Counted from the first letter of the stretch, positions 7,573 to 14,414 are shown. The stretch is DNA of 22,649 nt from UBA1444 sp964601085 (GCA_964601085.1 CAZRLN010000042.1:1-22649); one strand, 5' to 3'. Notes: generated by a model not told the origin, from the sequence alone. A program made the numbers and translations.

Positions 7573-7595
7573 CAAAAACAACTTTCGCCTGACGC

Positions 7596-7626
7596 AAAAA
7601 AAGTAACGCGCCGTTGCCAGCGCGCC
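7596..7626 (-). terminator. Terminator of the pyruvate-kinase-like gene
   Basis: On the minus strand a GGCGCGC/GCGCGTT stem (7620-7626 with 7605-7611) is followed by ACTTTTTTT (7596-7604). It separates the kinase-like gene from the promoter of the inserted replication module. Confidence 0.75.
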
Positions 7627-7656
7627 AAAACGAACCTCTCTCGCCGACCTGATTTT

Positions 7657-9177
7657 TTATCGAGACGCAGGAGCGTCGCCCGTCATGTTCATCACACCGA
7701 GCCGCGCCGTTTTTTTGCGCTGGTGCCCGTCCATCCGGATCAGCACTTTATCCAATAGGCGGACACCCTCGACAATATACGGGCCCTTGTTCAGCATCAC
7801 GCATTCCGCCCGCTCCGACATGGCCGCGTCCGTGATTTCCGCCCGCGACGGCGCGCCGTATTTCACCAGGTTCTCCAGCACCTGCGTAGCCCAGATCACC
7901 GGCACATGGGCCGCCTCGCTGAGCCACAGGACTTCCTCCTGCAACTCCGCCAACCGCTCATAGCCCACTTCCAGCGCCAGATCGCCCCGGGCGATCATCA
8001 GCGCGAGCGGTTGCCGGGACGCGGCGCGAACAATGATTTCCGGCAGATGGTTCACCGCCCCGGCCGTTTCGATCTTGGCGACCAGCGGCAACCGGCGCAG
8101 GTTGTCCCCCAGCCGCAAGCCCAGTTCGTTCTGCAGCGCCGCAACATCGGCGGCGGATTGGATCCAGGACAGGCCGACCAGGTCCGCCGCCGTGACAATA
8201 TAGTCCAGATCCCGGCGGTCCTTGGCCGTAATGGCCGGAATGTCCGGCCGACAATGCCCGGGAAGATTCAGCCCTTTGCCGGGCTTGAGTTTCACTGGTT
8301 TTCGTTTCGCCGTCGCCACCACCCGGACCAGCGCTTGTCCTGCCGCGACCGCTTCCACCACGCCGCTGATCTTGCCATCGTCGAGATGAACCGGGTCGCC
8401 GATCCGCAAAAAATCCAGAGAGTCGGGACAAGTGCACTCCAGCCGCGTCGCCGGCTGCCGCGCCGGGACCAATCCGGTCGGCGACGCGGCGTCGCACGCC
8501 AGCAGGATTCGGCTATCGGCGACGACTTTGGCCTCATCTCCCGCCGCAATCACCCGGCTGATCCGGATCTTGGCGCCGGCCAGCTCCATCAGTACCCGGC
8601 AGGATCGGCCTAGTTCCCGCTGCGCCCGGCGGACATTACCAATCATCGCCGCCCAGATCTCTTGATCGTCATGGGCGCAATTGATCCGCGCGACATCCAT
8701 ACCAGCCGCCAACAAGGCTTTAACTTGGTCAATCTCGCTGGCGCAGGCTGCGTCCAACGTGACCATGATCCGGGCCCGGCGCGCCGGCGGGCAAGGTCCG
8801 AACAGCAGTTTCGTCTGCCGGTCGAGATTCCATTCTCCCTTGTAAAAAAGATCGGCGCGCGGATGCCGAACCGCAATCTGTTCCTGACGCCCGGACAGGC
8901 AGGCCAGGGTAGCGATCACCGCATCCAGATTGGCGATGGCCCCCGCTTCACTTCTTCCCAATGTCGACAGTCCGAGCGGTTTCAGCGCCCGTTGCAACGG
9001 TCGCAGGTCGTGACGACGCAAGGCCAAATAAAACGCAAGATTCAGCGCGCCGGGCAAAAACGACAGGCGCGAGATCGCCGGATGCCAGCCGCGAAACCGT
9101 TCCATCCCTTCTTTATAGACTATTTCCCGCAGGACCAGCATTTGTTCCAGAATTCGATCCGGACCGTTCAATAGCAT
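7657..9177 (-). CDS. Atypical pyruvate-kinase-like protein (barrel only, with N-terminal extension)
   Basis: 506 aa. Residues 1-130 form a helical N-terminal extension not found in normal pyruvate kinase. A pyruvate-kinase barrel follows: VTLDAACASE and GMDVARINCAHD (160-170), HLDDGKISGVV, LNLPG, PAITAKDRRDLDYI, the catalytic KIE block (LVAKIETAGAVNH, K368/E370), MIARGDLALEVG (D399) and VIWATQVLENLV (T431). The regulatory C-terminal domain is missing. The K+ site is altered: NFSH is NCAH, and DTKGPEIRT has become ELAGAKIRI, placing Lys where K+-dependent enzymes have Glu. The usual LSGETA loop is LNKGPY. Start M5 (9177) is preferred: it has GGAGG 5 bases upstream, while the first ATG has no spacing. 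It could be a K+-independent kinase or a paralogue acting on another substrate. Confidence 0.75.
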   Translation of the reverse strand: MLLNGPDRILEQMLVLREIVYKEGMERFRGWHPAISRLSFLPGALNLAFYLALRRHDLRPLQRALKPLGLSTLGRSEAGAIANLDAVIATLACLSGRQEQIAVRHPRADLFYKGEWNLDRQTKLLFGPCPPARRARIMVTLDAACASEIDQVKALLAAGMDVARINCAHDDQEIWAAMIGNVRRAQRELGRSCRVLMELAGAKIRISRVIAAGDEAKVVADSRILLACDAASPTGLVPARQPATRLECTCPDSLDFLRIGDPVHLDDGKISGVVEAVAAGQALVRVVATAKRKPVKLKPGKGLNLPGHCRPDIPAITAKDRRDLDYIVTAADLVGLSWIQSAADVAALQNELGLRLGDNLRRLPLVAKIETAGAVNHLPEIIVRAASRQPLALMIARGDLALEVGYERLAELQEEVLWLSEAAHVPVIWATQVLENLVKYGAPSRAEITDAAMSERAECVMLNKGPYIVEGVRLLDKVLIRMDGHQRKKTARLGVMNMTGDAPASR

Positions 9178-9273
9178 GGCGACCTCCATTCCCCCGACTT
9201 GTTCCCCTTTTACATCATTCGCGCTTGCACGCGGTGTTCCTGCCGATGCGGACGCAGACTCGACGAAGTGTAG

Positions 9274-9279
9274 TATAAT
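9274..9279 (+). promoter_or_regulatory. -10 element of the M48 protease gene
   Basis: A perfect TATAAT lies 42 bases upstream of the ATG. No good -35 hexamer lies at the right distance, so the promoter may need an activator or be weak. Confidence 0.4.
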
Positions 9280-9320
9280 AGAACAGTCGAAAAAATCCTC
9301 ATGGGAGATCGAAACACATC

Positions 9321-10160
9321 ATGGTCACCAGTATCTTCTCCATCCTGATCAACTGGCTTTTGCTTTACAGTTTGATTGCCTGCGGGCTAATTCTTTACGG
9401 GAAACCCCTCCACGGCTGGCGACCGGAAATCGCCGCCGCCCTGATCGCCACCATGGGCCTGGGAACCTTGCTGTTGCTCGGCCTGACGCCGATTGCCGAA
9501 TGGTTGCTCCGCCACAGTTCCGATTGCGACAAATGTACGCCGGAAGAAGCGGCCTATCTGCGTCCGCTGTTTTCGGAAGTCTGCCGACGCGCCGGACAGG
9601 ATCCTGCGCAATACCGCTTGTATGTCTGTCCCAAAGAGGAAGTGAACGCCCTGGCGCTAGGCGCAAAATCCGTGGCCGTCACGACAGGGTTGCTGAAGAC
9701 CGCCACCCCGGAAGAACTGGAAGGCATTTTGGCGCACGAACTCGGCCATCATCTGCTGAACCACACGTTCTGGCTGACGCTCACCTGCGTTTCCGGACAA
9801 GTCGGCAACTGGACGCTGCGCCTGTATGATATTCTGCTCAAGGGCATCGGTTGCCTGCGGGCGGTTCCCCTGGCGGGCTATTTCGTCGTAGTGCTGCTCG
9901 GGCTGTTTCGTTTTCTGTTCATTCTCTTTGACGGCTTCGTGCAGTTGCCGTTCTATCTCGGCATGCTGTTCGGATCGCGGCGCAATGAATACGCCGCCGA
10001 CCGCTTTGCGGCCCGAATCGGCTGCGGCAATGGCCTGCGGAGTTTTCTGGAACGGGTGCTGGCGCCGCGGGAAGCGCGAGCCAGCTTTTGGGAACGCCTG
10101 AAGCGCACCCATCCGTCCTCCGCCAAACGGGCCCGCCGTCTGGCCCATCTTGGCGCATAA
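9321..10160 (+). CDS. Membrane-bound M48 family zinc metallopeptidase (HtpX-like)
   Basis: 279 aa. Two N-terminal hydrophobic helices (about residues 5-28 and 36-62) anchor it in the membrane. A soluble segment precedes the zinc motif HELGHH in EGILAHELGHHLLN, and a third ligand Glu lies in RRNEYAADRFAA, as expected for gluzincins of family M48. Another hydrophobic pair lies between the two motifs (around ILLKGIGCLRAVPLAGYFVV and the following LGLFRFLFILF). Relatives degrade misfolded membrane proteins. The start codon is supported only by a distant GGGAG (12 bases), so translation may be modest. The gene is monocistronic, with its own terminator. The specific substrate is unknown. Confidence 0.88.
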   Translation: MVTSIFSILINWLLLYSLIACGLILYGKPLHGWRPEIAAALIATMGLGTLLLLGLTPIAEWLLRHSSDCDKCTPEEAAYLRPLFSEVCRRAGQDPAQYRLYVCPKEEVNALALGAKSVAVTTGLLKTATPEELEGILAHELGHHLLNHTFWLTLTCVSGQVGNWTLRLYDILLKGIGCLRAVPLAGYFVVVLLGLFRFLFILFDGFVQLPFYLGMLFGSRRNEYAADRFAARIGCGNGLRSFLERVLAPREARASFWERLKRTHPSSAKRARRLAHLGA

Positions 10161-10168
10161 ATAATGCA

Positions 10169-10197
10169 GGCCGGAGCAATCGCGCTCCGGCCTTTTT
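10169..10197 (+). terminator. Intrinsic terminator of the M48 gene
   Basis: GGCCGGAGC (10169-10177) pairs with GCTCCGGCC (10184-10192), followed by TTTTT. It begins nine bases after the stop codon. Confidence 0.92.
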
Positions 10198-10243
10198 CTG
10201 TTTCATTCTACGCAGCATTCCGGACAAACGCCCGTGCCGGTAT

Positions 10244-10282
10244 CGCAAACATTACGCCATTATCCGCAACCGCAAACATTAC
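10244..10282 (+). repeat. Pair of 12-bp direct repeats upstream of the repeat-protein promoter
   Basis: CGCAAACATTAC occurs at 10244-10255 and again at 10271-10282, a period of 27 bases, with the second copy ending 24 bases before the -35 box. The placement suggests an activator or repressor binding site. Confidence 0.5.
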
Positions 10283-10306
10283 AGAACAAGTTATCTTTTC
10301 CGTCTA

Positions 10307-10335
10307 TTGCGGCAATTTTATAATTCTTGTACAAT
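10307..10335 (+). promoter_or_regulatory. sigma-A promoter of the repeat-protein gene
   Basis: TTGCGG (10307-10312), an AT-rich 17-base spacer and TACAAT (10330-10335) predict a leader of about 78 nt before ATG 10420. I recognise no known riboswitch in that leader. Confidence 0.7.
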
Positions 10336-10419
10336 ATAATTAATACCAATATGATAATAGAAGCAAAAAATCCCCCAGAAACCGGGTGCCCCGAAACAGC
10401 TTATAAAGGAGGATTGACG

Positions 10420-11052
10420 ATGAACAGAAAGTGGATCGTTTTGTTGATGCTTGCGTTTTTTGGATTCTCGACTCAGATCGGATTTGCGGCCCTTTCCGAG
10501 GTTTCATGCAAGACAATAACCAGCCCCACAACACTCTATTTCAAACCCGGCGGCTACACAACTTTCCAGGCCGGACAAGTCTGTTTTCGGGGGAACTCCA
10601 AATATGTCCATTCTGGCGCGTTAAGTAATGCCACAACCTTGTATTTCAAGCCCGGCGGCTACACCACGTTTATGGGCGGAAAACAGGTCGTGTTCGGCGC
10701 GGATGGACATGTGGACGCCGGCGTGCTGCAAAGCCCCACGACGCTCTATTTCAAACCGGGCGGCTATACGACTTTTATGGCGGGTCGAGGGATACAGTTT
10801 GGCTCGAACGGATTCGTCATTCAAGGAACCCTGCAAAACCACACGACGCTCTATTTTAAACCCGGCGGATACACGACTTTCATGGCCGGACAATCAATAA
10901 CCTTTCGTCCGGTCAATGCCTCCCAGGGCGGCGGCTTCGTGGCAAGCGGGACATTGCTGAACAACACCACCCTATATTATGGCCCGGGAAAATACCGCAC
11001 CTACCAAGCCGGAACTAGGGTATCCTTCAGTCCCGACGGTTGGGTGCGATAG
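10420..11052 (+). CDS. Secreted protein made of five 35-residue TTLYFKPGGYTTF repeats
   Basis: 210 aa. The start at 10420 follows a perfect AAAGGAGG; a longer in-frame start at 10327 has no ribosome site and would run through the promoter. A Sec signal peptide (MNRKWIVLLMLAFFGFSTQI, then GFA) is probably cut near residue 23-24. From residue 37 nearly the whole mature protein is tandem repeats: units at 37-71, 72-106, 107-141 (35 residues each), 142-182 (41, with a Gly-rich insert) and a shortened 183-210. The core is TTLYFKPGGYTTFMAG, then a hydrophobic 'x-I-x-F', 'DG-x-V' and 'GTL', suggesting repeated beta-hairpins. C30 and C55 are the only mature cysteines noted. I do not recognise the family. 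A surface or wall-binding role is plausible but unproven. It is monocistronic and convergent with a secreted cysteine protease gene. Confidence 0.85.
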   Translation: MNRKWIVLLMLAFFGFSTQIGFAALSEVSCKTITSPTTLYFKPGGYTTFQAGQVCFRGNSKYVHSGALSNATTLYFKPGGYTTFMGGKQVVFGADGHVDAGVLQSPTTLYFKPGGYTTFMAGRGIQFGSNGFVIQGTLQNHTTLYFKPGGYTTFMAGQSITFRPVNASQGGGFVASGTLLNNTTLYYGPGKYRTYQAGTRVSFSPDGWVR

Positions 11053-11070
11053 CTCAGAGCTAACCAATGC

Positions 11071-11120
11071 AAACGGGCGGTCTCGATCAGGTTTTATTGC
11101 CTGGTTGAGACCGCCCGTTT
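11071..11120. terminator. Long hairpin between convergent genes
   Basis: A 21-bp stem (11071-11091 with 11100-11120, two G-U pairs on the plus strand) has an 8-base TTTTATTG loop. It begins 18 bases after the repeat-protein stop and ends 11 bases before the protease stop. The T-run is only the TTT inside the stem, so efficiency depends on the stem. Confidence 0.65.
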
Positions 11121-11131
11121 CTCATATGATG

Positions 11132-11755
11132 TCACCGCAACACATACACGCGGGTCATGAACATTGCCCGTTCCATGAATTCCCGCCAGCTGATCTCAAT
11201 CCGGCTTTCGTTGCCGGGCCAGGGATCCCGCAGCACGACCGATCGAAACAACGGATTGTTCATCTGATCCACCCCATACGTCACGGCCGTCATCACATAG
11301 GCGTGCCCGACCGGGTCGCCCTTCAGGCCGACGATCAGCGGCCAACGGTAGGCCAGATCCCGCACGATCGACGGCCCGTCGATATTGTACGGCACGGCCT
11401 GCACCACCGACGGACGGCCGGCGATGTCGACGCCCCAGCCGTTCAGGGCATAGATGATCTGTTCCGGGTTCGCCGGCTGGTCGATCAACTGGCCGTAGAC
11501 TTTTTGGACGATTGCCTCCTGCGTGACCGGCAGGCCGTGAAAATTCAGGACCATCTGAATGCAGGCCGCCCAGCACCAGTTGGCGCTGCGCTGACGACCA
11601 TAGCCTTCCGGCGCGGAGAAATACTGCAGCTGATCCGTCGGAATTCCCGCCATGTAGATGCCGTTGCCGATTTGGGCCATCTCGGCCTGGACCGGGAAAC
11701 AAGGCGCCAACAAAGACACCAGTAAAGTCAGAACAAGAAGCCACCGTTTTTTCAT
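11132..11755 (-). CDS. Secreted papain-like cysteine peptidase (C39/C70 AvrRpt2-like fold)
   Basis: 207 aa. The signal peptide is MKKRWLLVLTLLVSLLAPCF, then PVQA, with cleavage probable after VQA (residue 24). The mature domain carries RQRSANWCWAACIQMVLNFH: catalytic Cys61 within the WCWAA motif and Gln55 as oxyanion residue. His151 follows in VGHAYVMTAV and Asp177 in LRDPWPG, giving an ordered Q-C-H-D set. Such domains cleave peptides or isopeptides. With export and no visible adhesion domain, this one probably acts at the cell surface or outside. ATG 11755 (AAAGGAGG with 8-base spacing) is preferred over the TTG one codon upstream. The convergent repeat protein could be a substrate or partner, which is only a suggestion from neighbourhood. 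Confidence 0.78.
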   Translation of the reverse strand: MKKRWLLVLTLLVSLLAPCFPVQAEMAQIGNGIYMAGIPTDQLQYFSAPEGYGRQRSANWCWAACIQMVLNFHGLPVTQEAIVQKVYGQLIDQPANPEQIIYALNGWGVDIAGRPSVVQAVPYNIDGPSIVRDLAYRWPLIVGLKGDPVGHAYVMTAVTYGVDQMNNPLFRSVVLRDPWPGNESRIEISWREFMERAMFMTRVYVLR

Positions 11756-11841
11756 CAACGATTCCTCCTTTTTTCCTTGCTTATCCTCCCTACTGATTCG
11801 CCGGCCACCGTCCCATTCCTCCTTGCGTGAGATGCCTTATC

Positions 11842-11876
11842 AAAACAGAAAACCGATCCTGGCGAACAAGGACCGG
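11842..11876 (-). terminator. Terminator of the amino-acid ABC operon
   Basis: On the minus strand, CCGGTCCT (11869-11876) pairs with AGGATCGG (11853-11860, one G-U), followed by TTTTCTGTTTTG. A separate perfect palindrome, GTGACTGAGTCAC (11896-11908), abuts the ATPase stop codon. Confidence 0.75.
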
Positions 11877-11908
11877 CCCATAATACTCTTCATCCGTGAC
11901 TGAGTCAC

Positions 11909-12646
11909 TCAACCGGCCCGTGCGGCCAACACCTTGGACAGAAATTCCCGGCAGCGGCTGCTCTTCGGGGCGGTAAACAGCTCCGACGCCGTGCCTTCCT
12001 CGACAATGACCCCGTCGTCCATGAAAATGACCCGGTCCGCCACATCGCGGGCAAAACCCATCTCGTGCGTCACGATGACCATCGTCATTCCTTCCTGCGC
12101 CAAGTCCTTCATGACTTTCAGCACTTCCTCGACCATTTCCGGATCGAGCGCCGAAGTCGGTTCATCAAACAGCATGATTTTCGGGTTCATCTGCAACGCG
12201 CGGGCGATCGCTACCCGTTGTTTCTGGCCGCCCGACAGGGTGTGCGGGTATACGTTCTTCTTATCTTCCAGACCGACTTTGCGCAGCAGGGACACCGCCG
12301 CGTCCTCCGCTTGCCGCCGGTTCATTTTTTTCAGTTCCAGCGGCGCCAGCATCATGTTTTCCAGCACCGTGTAATTGGGAAACAAGTTGAAGGACTGGAA
12401 TACCATGCCGATGCTTTCGCGCAGCTTATTGATGTTTTTTGTCTGAACGATATTTTCGCCGATCACCGCGATGCTGCCGGACTGGATTTCTTCCAGCCGG
12501 TTCAGGCAACGCAACAGCGTGCTTTTCCCCGACCCGGACGGGCCGATGATGCACAGCACTTCCCCTTCCGCCACTTCCAGCGAGATCCCCTTCAGCACCT
12601 CCAACGCGCCAAACCGTTTCTTAACTTCGTTTGCCACGATAATCAT
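11909..12646 (-). CDS. Polar amino-acid ABC transporter, ATP-binding subunit
   Basis: 245 aa. Cytoplasmic ATPase that powers the importer encoded with the next two genes. All motifs are present: Walker A GPSGSGKST (35-43), Q-loop MVFQSFNLFP, signature LSGGQKQR (137-144), Walker B IMLFDEPTSALDP (D161, E162) and the H-loop THEMG (H194). The close match to GlnQ/HisP-type subunits, including the start VANEVKKRFGALEVLKGISL, places it in the polar amino-acid uptake group. AAAGGAGG stands 6-7 bases before ATG. The start codon lies inside the end of the permease gene (26-base overlap), a sign of translational coupling. It is the last gene of a three-gene operon ending at a terminator. Confidence 0.95.
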   Translation of the reverse strand: MIIVANEVKKRFGALEVLKGISLEVAEGEVLCIIGPSGSGKSTLLRCLNRLEEIQSGSIAVIGENIVQTKNINKLRESIGMVFQSFNLFPNYTVLENMMLAPLELKKMNRRQAEDAAVSLLRKVGLEDKKNVYPHTLSGGQKQRVAIARALQMNPKIMLFDEPTSALDPEMVEEVLKVMKDLAQEGMTMVIVTHEMGFARDVADRVIFMDDGVIVEEGTASELFTAPKSSRCREFLSKVLAARAG

Positions 12647-13292
12647 AGCTCAACCTCCTTTCCAGTTTCTGCGAAAGCAGGGACAGGCCCGTGATGATCA
12701 CCAGGTACATGAGCGCCACATAGGAGTACACTTCGAACGGCAGATAGTTGCGGGCGATGATGATCTGGCCGTTCAGGGTCAGCTCGCGAACGCTGATGAC
12801 CGACAGAATGGACGTATCCTTGAGGGTAGTGATGAACTGGTTCAGAAAAGCCGGAATCATGATTTTGATCGCCTGCGGCAAAATAACTTTCCGCATGGTC
12901 GTCAGATAACCGAGGCCCAGACTTCGCGCCGCTTCCGTCTGGCCGATGTCGATGGCCTGGATGCCGCCCCGGAAAATCTCCGCCATATACGCGCTGGCGT
13001 TGATGGTCAATGCGATGATCGCCGCCACCAACGGATTGAATCGAATGCCGAGAACGGCGCCAACGCCGAAATACAGAAACAAAGCCAGAATCATCAGCGG
13101 CACGCCGCGAACCGCATAAATGTAGACCGTCGAGAACGAACGCAAAACCCGGATGTTGCTGATGCTGAACAGCCCGAGCACCACGCCGAGAAGGAACGCG
13201 AAAGAGATCGACGCCACCGCCATGATGACGGTGACCTGCAAGCCGCTCAACAGGCTGGGCAAACATTCCCGAAACAACTGAAAGTAATACAT
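12621..13292 (-). CDS. Polar amino-acid ABC transporter, permease subunit
   Basis: 223 aa integral membrane protein of the HisMQ/GlnP type, with about five transmembrane helices starting at LLSGLQVTVIMAVASISFAF. The cytoplasmic EAA loop that docks on the ATPase is seen as EAARSLGLGYLTTMRKVILP, followed by QAIKIMIPAFLNQFITTLKD. The start is placed at ATG 13292, which has GGGGGGAGG about 7 bases upstream. The upstream in-frame start at 13346 would add 18 residues translated from the intercistronic hairpins and is rejected. Only one permease gene is present, so the channel should be a homodimer. The last residues (SYDYRGKRS) are encoded within the start of the ATPase gene. Confidence 0.93.
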   Translation of the reverse strand: MYYFQLFRECLPSLLSGLQVTVIMAVASISFAFLLGVVLGLFSISNIRVLRSFSTVYIYAVRGVPLMILALFLYFGVGAVLGIRFNPLVAAIIALTINASAYMAEIFRGGIQAIDIGQTEAARSLGLGYLTTMRKVILPQAIKIMIPAFLNQFITTLKDTSILSVISVRELTLNGQIIIARNYLPFEVYSYVALMYLVIITGLSLLSQKLERRLSYDYRGKRS

Positions 13293-13312
13293 ACTGCATC
13301 CTCCCCCCTTTG

Positions 13313-13360
13313 TCGCCGCAGCGGCGATGCGGCAACCCGCCAACAACGGTCCGCCGCATC
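13313..13360 (-). promoter_or_regulatory. Intercistronic stem-loops between binding-protein and permease genes
   Basis: Two GC-rich hairpins: TCGCCGC/GCGGCGA around one base (13313-13327) and GATGCGGC/GCCGCATC with a 19-base loop (13326-13360). No T-run follows, so they are unlikely to terminate transcription. In ABC operons such stems typically stabilise the upstream binding-protein message. Confidence 0.55.
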
Positions 13361-13376
13361 CAGCCCACGGCTTGTT

Positions 13377-14186
13377 TTATTTGTCCAGCGGGAGATACTG
13401 GCCGACGATTTTGGCGTACTCGCCGTTTTCTTTGACTTTCTTGAGACCGGAATTGAACATGGCCATCAGTTTCTGGTTTTTACCCTTGTTCACGGCGAAT
13501 CCATTGAACGGCGCGGCTTCAATCTCCGGCACCGCCACCCGGAAATGTTTTTCGGGGGATACTTTGATCTGATAGGAAATGACGGGGTAGTCCTCGACCA
13601 GAAAATCGGCGTTGCCATTCTTCACGGCCTGGAACATGGACGGCGAATCATCATAATAGCTGATTTTCAGATCATATTTCTTCTGGTTTTCCTCGGCGAA
13701 TATCGCTCCGGTAGTGCCTTTCTTGACTGCGGCGGTCTTGCCTTTCAGATCCTTCAGGGCATGAACGTCGGTGTTCTTGATATTCACGACGATAGAGGAG
13801 CCGGATTTGATGTAGCCATCGGAGAAGTCCACCGATTCCTTGCGTTTTTCGGTAATGTTCATCCCGGCGATGGAACCGTCGATCTGGCCGGCTTTGATCG
13901 CCGGAATGATGCCGCTGAAGTCCATCGGCTTCAATTCATATTTGAATCCTTCGATTTTGGCGATGGCCGCCAGCAATTCCACGTCGATGCCGCGATATTT
14001 GCCGTTCTCTTCGAACGAAAATGGCGCGTATTTGGCATCGCAGGCGATGAGGTAAACTTTGTCGGCCTCGGCCTTCCCGGCCGGAGCGGCGGGAGCGGCG
14101 GCCTTCTTGTCCGAACCGCAGCCGGCGAGCAGGGACACCAGCAGCATCGTTCCCAGTAAAATGGCGGTAAATAGTTTTTTTGTCAT
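13377..14186 (-). CDS. Polar amino-acid ABC transporter, substrate-binding lipoprotein
   Basis: 269 aa. The lipoprotein signal MTKKLFTAILLGTMLLVSLL ends in the lipobox LLAGC, so Cys23 is lipidated and holds the protein at the outer face of the membrane. An Ala/Pro/Lys linker (about 27-40) leads into a type II periplasmic-binding fold: DAKYAPFSFEENGKYRGIDV, then LKPMDFSGIIPAIKAGQIDG and MNITEKRKESVDFSDGY, whose Arg usually grips the amino-acid carboxylate. A hinge segment LKGKTAAVKKGTTG follows. It resembles GlnH-type proteins; the ligand (glutamine, arginine, cystine or other) cannot be decided. ATG follows GGGAGG. It is first in the operon, behind a strong promoter and a structured leader. 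Confidence 0.92.
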   Translation of the reverse strand: MTKKLFTAILLGTMLLVSLLAGCGSDKKAAAPAAPAGKAEADKVYLIACDAKYAPFSFEENGKYRGIDVELLAAIAKIEGFKYELKPMDFSGIIPAIKAGQIDGSIAGMNITEKRKESVDFSDGYIKSGSSIVVNIKNTDVHALKDLKGKTAAVKKGTTGAIFAEENQKKYDLKISYYDDSPSMFQAVKNGNADFLVEDYPVISYQIKVSPEKHFRVAVPEIEAAPFNGFAVNKGKNQKLMAMFNSGLKKVKENGEYAKIVGQYLPLDK

Positions 14187-14224
14187 AATGATTGCCTCCC
14201 AAACTTGATTTTATTTATAAAATA

Positions 14225-14272
14225 ATAGAGGCCTCATGAGACTCGCCCCCGGCGAATGTCATAAGACCTCTT
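14225..14272 (-). promoter_or_regulatory. Leader hairpin / possible attenuator of the ABC operon
   Basis: Within the roughly 130-nt leader, AGAGG-CT-ATGA-TCGCC folds onto GGCGA-TCAT-AG-CCTCT with a GGG loop: about 18 pairs including G-U, with a small internal loop. On the minus strand it is followed by ATTATTTTAT, a weak U-tract; on the plus strand by TTTGTCTTTT. It lies about 40 bases before the ATG. It could act as a terminator-attenuator or a stabilising 5' stem. It matches no riboswitch class I know. Confidence 0.55.
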
Positions 14273-14325
14273 TGTCTTTTGGCACAACAGATTCACGCAG
14301 TTATGGTGTTGGTTGACTTGTTCGT

Positions 14326-14354
14326 ATTGTAGCAGGCCGCCACCGACCTGTCAA
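14326..14354 (-). promoter_or_regulatory. sigma-A promoter of the amino-acid ABC operon
   Basis: On the minus strand, perfect TTGACA (14349-14354), a 17-base spacer and TACAAT (14326-14331), the best promoter in the window. Transcription should start near 14319, leaving a leader of about 130 nt. Confidence 0.88.
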
Positions 14355-14414
14355 CTTTTGGCCGCGTTCCTGAAATGATCATCACCGAAACACACGGTTC
14401 CTTTCTCACAGACT

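Noticed and set aside
4600..7660. Attachment-site repeats flanking the replication module
   Set aside because: TTTTTTAT plus a nearby CGC occurs at both ends (about 4645 and 7653), but the match is short and interrupted. I could not find a convincing direct repeat by eye.
10336..10419. Cyclic-di-GMP or other known riboswitch in the leader of the repeat protein
   Set aside because: None of the conserved GEMM-type core sequence is present. Only short C-rich and G-rich pieces with weak pairing are seen.
10327..10419. 31-residue N-terminal extension of the repeat protein
   Set aside because: It begins inside the -10 region, has no ribosome site and would bury the signal peptide. ATG 10420 has a perfect AAAGGAGG.
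11790..11816. Nine-codon leader ORF (ATG to TAG, minus strand) before the cysteine protease
   Set aside because: Its GGAGG is separated from the ATG by a single base, so initiation is unlikely, and the codons show no amino-acid run of the attenuation type.
12643..13368. 241-codon minus-strand frame overlapping the ABC permease
   Set aside because: It is an alternative frame of the permease gene with no recognisable domain. The permease frame has the EAA loop and a good ribosome site.
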